Source: Candidatus Zixiibacteriota bacterium (GTDB taxonomy: Bacteria; Zixibacteria; MSB-5A5; GN15; JAAZOE01). From it: a stretch of 7,005 bases of DNA. The stretch is taken from positions 1 through 7,005 of the forward strand of contig JAUUYJ010000135.1 in the NCBI GenBank assembly GCA_030588275.1, given 5' to 3'. The position numbers and the translations under genes were made by a program. The notes beneath the pieces are model-generated. The model was not told the origin of the DNA, ran no database searches, and was given only the letters and a program-made list of their open reading frames with translations. This document shows, piece by piece, positions 5,464 to 7,005 of this stretch (the stretch's first letter is position 1; the number at the start of each line of letters is the position of its first letter).

Positions 5464-6776
5464 GTAACTTTGGCGTTATAGGGGTTGGGCTTTGCTCACA
5501 ACTCCAAGGTAATCAAGCTGTTGAACTGTTGGGTCAGTTGACTATCGAGCGGGAAGCACGTCTCGAACAACTTCAGAAACTGGCTAAGATGGCTGGTTTG
5601 GATGAGCTGATTTACCTGGCGACTTGCAATCGGGTTGAATTTTATTTTACTACGGTCAATCCCATTTCGGTAACTGAGATTAGAAACAGAATTCTCGACT
5701 TTTTCTTCAATAATAATAGCGATATATCATTTACTCCCAATGATTTCTATGCAAAAAGCGGCCTTGATGCCGTCGATCATCTTTACTCTGTTGCTTCGGC
5801 GATTGAGTCTTTGGTGATTGGTGAGGCCCAGATTTTGGGTCAGGTTAAGGATGCGTTTTTCTATGCCTCCGAGAACGGATTAGCAGGTAATCGGCTCTCA
5901 GGCATTTTTCAGCATGCTTTCCGTGTGGGCAAAAAAGTTCGCACGGAAACTGAGATGGGTTGCCGAGCGGTATCGATGGTCTCTTTGGTCACTTCGAGGA
6001 TTGAAGAAGTCATCGATACCGAAGGCTCGGTTCCGGTTGCTTTGGTTGGCGCCGGTGAGATGACGCACAAGTTGGCCAAGTTCTTGAAGGGCAAGTCGAT
6101 CAACGACATCCTTTTCGTCAACCGAACTGTTGTCAAAGCGGAGCGTTTGGTGGAGCAATATGGCGGTCGGGCTGTCTCTTTGGAGCAGTTTCAGACCGGT
6201 TCCGATCCAGTTCGGGTTATCTGTACCGCGACGGCAAGTGCGACCCCAATATTCACCGATGAGATTGCGGCTCGGCTTCTGATCAATACAGAAAAACTTC
6301 TGTTTGTCGATCTGGCCGTTCCGTGTGACGTCAATATAGAAAATGTAGTTGAAAATCGTCTGGAAATTGTTAATATTGCGACCCTGAAAAAGATATCGGA
6401 ACAGAACCGCCGTCAGCGGTTCCGTGACGTGGACAAGGCGCGGAATATCATTTCAGCCGAGGTTGACCGGTATCATTACCGGATGATCGAAGAAGAATTA
6501 CGGCCGGTTTTTAACCTGTCGTTCCAGCAGGCCAAAGATTATGCCGGCAAAGGTTTGGATCGTTTGTTTGATCGCCGCTTGTCGCATTTGGCCGATAACG
6601 ACCGGGCCGAGATTGCTCGGATGGTCAACAAGCTGGTTAGCTATACCACTTTTCTACCGGCCAAAGCTTTGGCCAATCGGATGTCAACGCAAGTTGGTGA
6701 TGACACCCGCGCCGCTACAATGCCTGAGACAAGTCGGCAAACTGCCGACCTCATGGCATTACGCAAAGGAGCGTAG
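5460..6776 (+). CDS. hemA: glutamyl-tRNA reductase
   Basis: This enzyme reduces Glu-tRNA(Glu) with NADPH to glutamate-1-semialdehyde, the first committed step of the C5 route to tetrapyrroles, in the cytoplasm. The 438 residues fit the family length. The catalytic Cys56 sits in TCNR. The family block IESLVIGEAQILGQVK lies at 115-130 and VGKKVRTETEMG at 156-167. The NADPH domain has VGAGEM (196-201) and NRT (221-223), then VDLAVP (283-288) and a dimerization helix region with NKLVSYTTFLPAK (390-402). Two things are odd. The usual N-terminal HxTAP...RE motif, which helps hold the substrate, reads LCSQLQGNQAVELLG (11-25). The usual Arg after VDxAVP is Cys289. ATG 5460 is the natural start because the N-terminus begins directly with the first strand. 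The gene ends one base before hemC. Confidence 0.95.
   Translation: MSNFGVIGVGLCSQLQGNQAVELLGQLTIEREARLEQLQKLAKMAGLDELIYLATCNRVEFYFTTVNPISVTEIRNRILDFFFNNNSDISFTPNDFYAKSGLDAVDHLYSVASAIESLVIGEAQILGQVKDAFFYASENGLAGNRLSGIFQHAFRVGKKVRTETEMGCRAVSMVSLVTSRIEEVIDTEGSVPVALVGAGEMTHKLAKFLKGKSINDILFVNRTVVKAERLVEQYGGRAVSLEQFQTGSDPVRVICTATASATPIFTDEIAARLLINTEKLLFVDLAVPCDVNIENVVENRLEIVNIATLKKISEQNRRQRFRDVDKARNIISAEVDRYHYRMIEEELRPVFNLSFQQAKDYAGKGLDRLFDRRLSHLADNDRAEIARMVNKLVSYTTFLPAKALANRMSTQVGDDTRAATMPETSRQTADLMALRKGA
6766..6771 (+). promoter_or_regulatory. Shine-Dalgarno site setting the hemC start
   Basis: AAGGAG lies inside the last hemA codons, 5 bases before GTG 6777. It supports the GTG start and suggests that hemC is translated by coupling to hemA. 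Confidence 0.8.
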
Positions 6777-7005
6777 GTGAAAGAGATCATTATCGGCACG
6801 CGCGGGTCCGACTTGGCTCTGTGGCAGGCCAATTTTATCAAGGCGAAACTTGAACAAGCAGTCTCACTCCCGGTAAAGTTAAATATAATCAAGACCCAGG
6901 GTGACAAAATCACCAACCTGTCATTTGAGAAAATGGAAGGGAAAGGATTTTTTGTCAAAGAGCTGGAAGAAGCGCTCTTAAGCAAAGAGGTTGACTTAGC
7001 GGTTC
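6777..7005 (+). CDS. hemC: porphobilinogen deaminase (hydroxymethylbilane synthase), 5' part only
   Basis: The enzyme joins four porphobilinogen molecules into hydroxymethylbilane using a dipyrromethane cofactor. Only the first 76 codons lie in the window; the gene runs off the right edge. Visible family motifs are IIIGTRGSDLALWQA at the N-terminus, IKTQGDKI near residues 39-46, GKGFFVKELEEALL near 58-71, and VDLAV at the end, where the family continues with HSLKD. The cofactor cysteine and the cofactor-binding arginines lie downstream and cannot be checked. The start is GTG directly after the hemA stop TAG, with no gap, so the two genes share an operon. Family members usually have about 300 residues, so roughly three quarters is missing. 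Confidence 0.95.
   Translation, partial: MKEIIIGTRGSDLALWQANFIKAKLEQAVSLPVKLNIIKTQGDKITNLSFEKMEGKGFFVKELEEALLSKEVDLAV

Noticed and set aside
1..7005. CRISPR array, IS element or integrase gene
   Set aside because: No short regularly spaced repeats, no terminal inverted repeats, and no transposase or recombinase motifs were seen in the translated frames.

Overview
The window looks like a chromosomal segment of an uncultured bacterium of the FCB group. The best guess is candidate phylum Zixibacteria or a close relative. This is inferred from the paired dockerin-like C-terminus (GDAVYLINFVFKGGP repeated twice, ending CASCP) and from the secreted, calcium-motif-rich proteins. No marker gene here settles the phylum.

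Layout. Positions 1-31 are the tail of an upstream unit, an imperfect hairpin. Then come two units of the same plan. Each starts with the last 16 bp of a tRNA-Glu gene (TGGTAGCGGTACGGGG on the + strand), then 23 variable bases and a conserved 92-bp block. A TTGACA-N16-TATATT promoter follows, then a roughly 150-nt leader with a shared 28-nt hairpin. Last come one secreted dockerin protein gene and a strong bidirectional terminator hairpin, after which the tRNA 3' end recurs. Unit 1 (32-1508) carries a 343-residue mosaic protein. Unit 2 (1509-4975) carries a 977-residue metzincin protease with a seven-repeat FG-GAP propeller. The third tRNA 3' end, at 4976, belongs to an intact tRNA-Glu(CUC) gene on the minus strand (5050-4976) with its own promoter.

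Beyond a 409-bp intergenic gap, hemA (glutamyl-tRNA reductase) and the start of hemC (porphobilinogen deaminase, cut by the window end) form a tight + strand operon for the C5 route to tetrapyrroles. HemA consumes Glu-tRNA(Glu), so it lies beside and divergent from a gene for its own substrate tRNA.

The main item of interest is the tandem array of single-gene, tRNA-3'-end-bounded units next to tRNA-Glu. It resembles repeated integration or tandem duplication at a tRNA 3' end, but there is no recombinase in the window. The non-coding tails of the units are better conserved (about 93%) than the adjoining dockerin coding sequence (about 79%). All identities were counted by hand.
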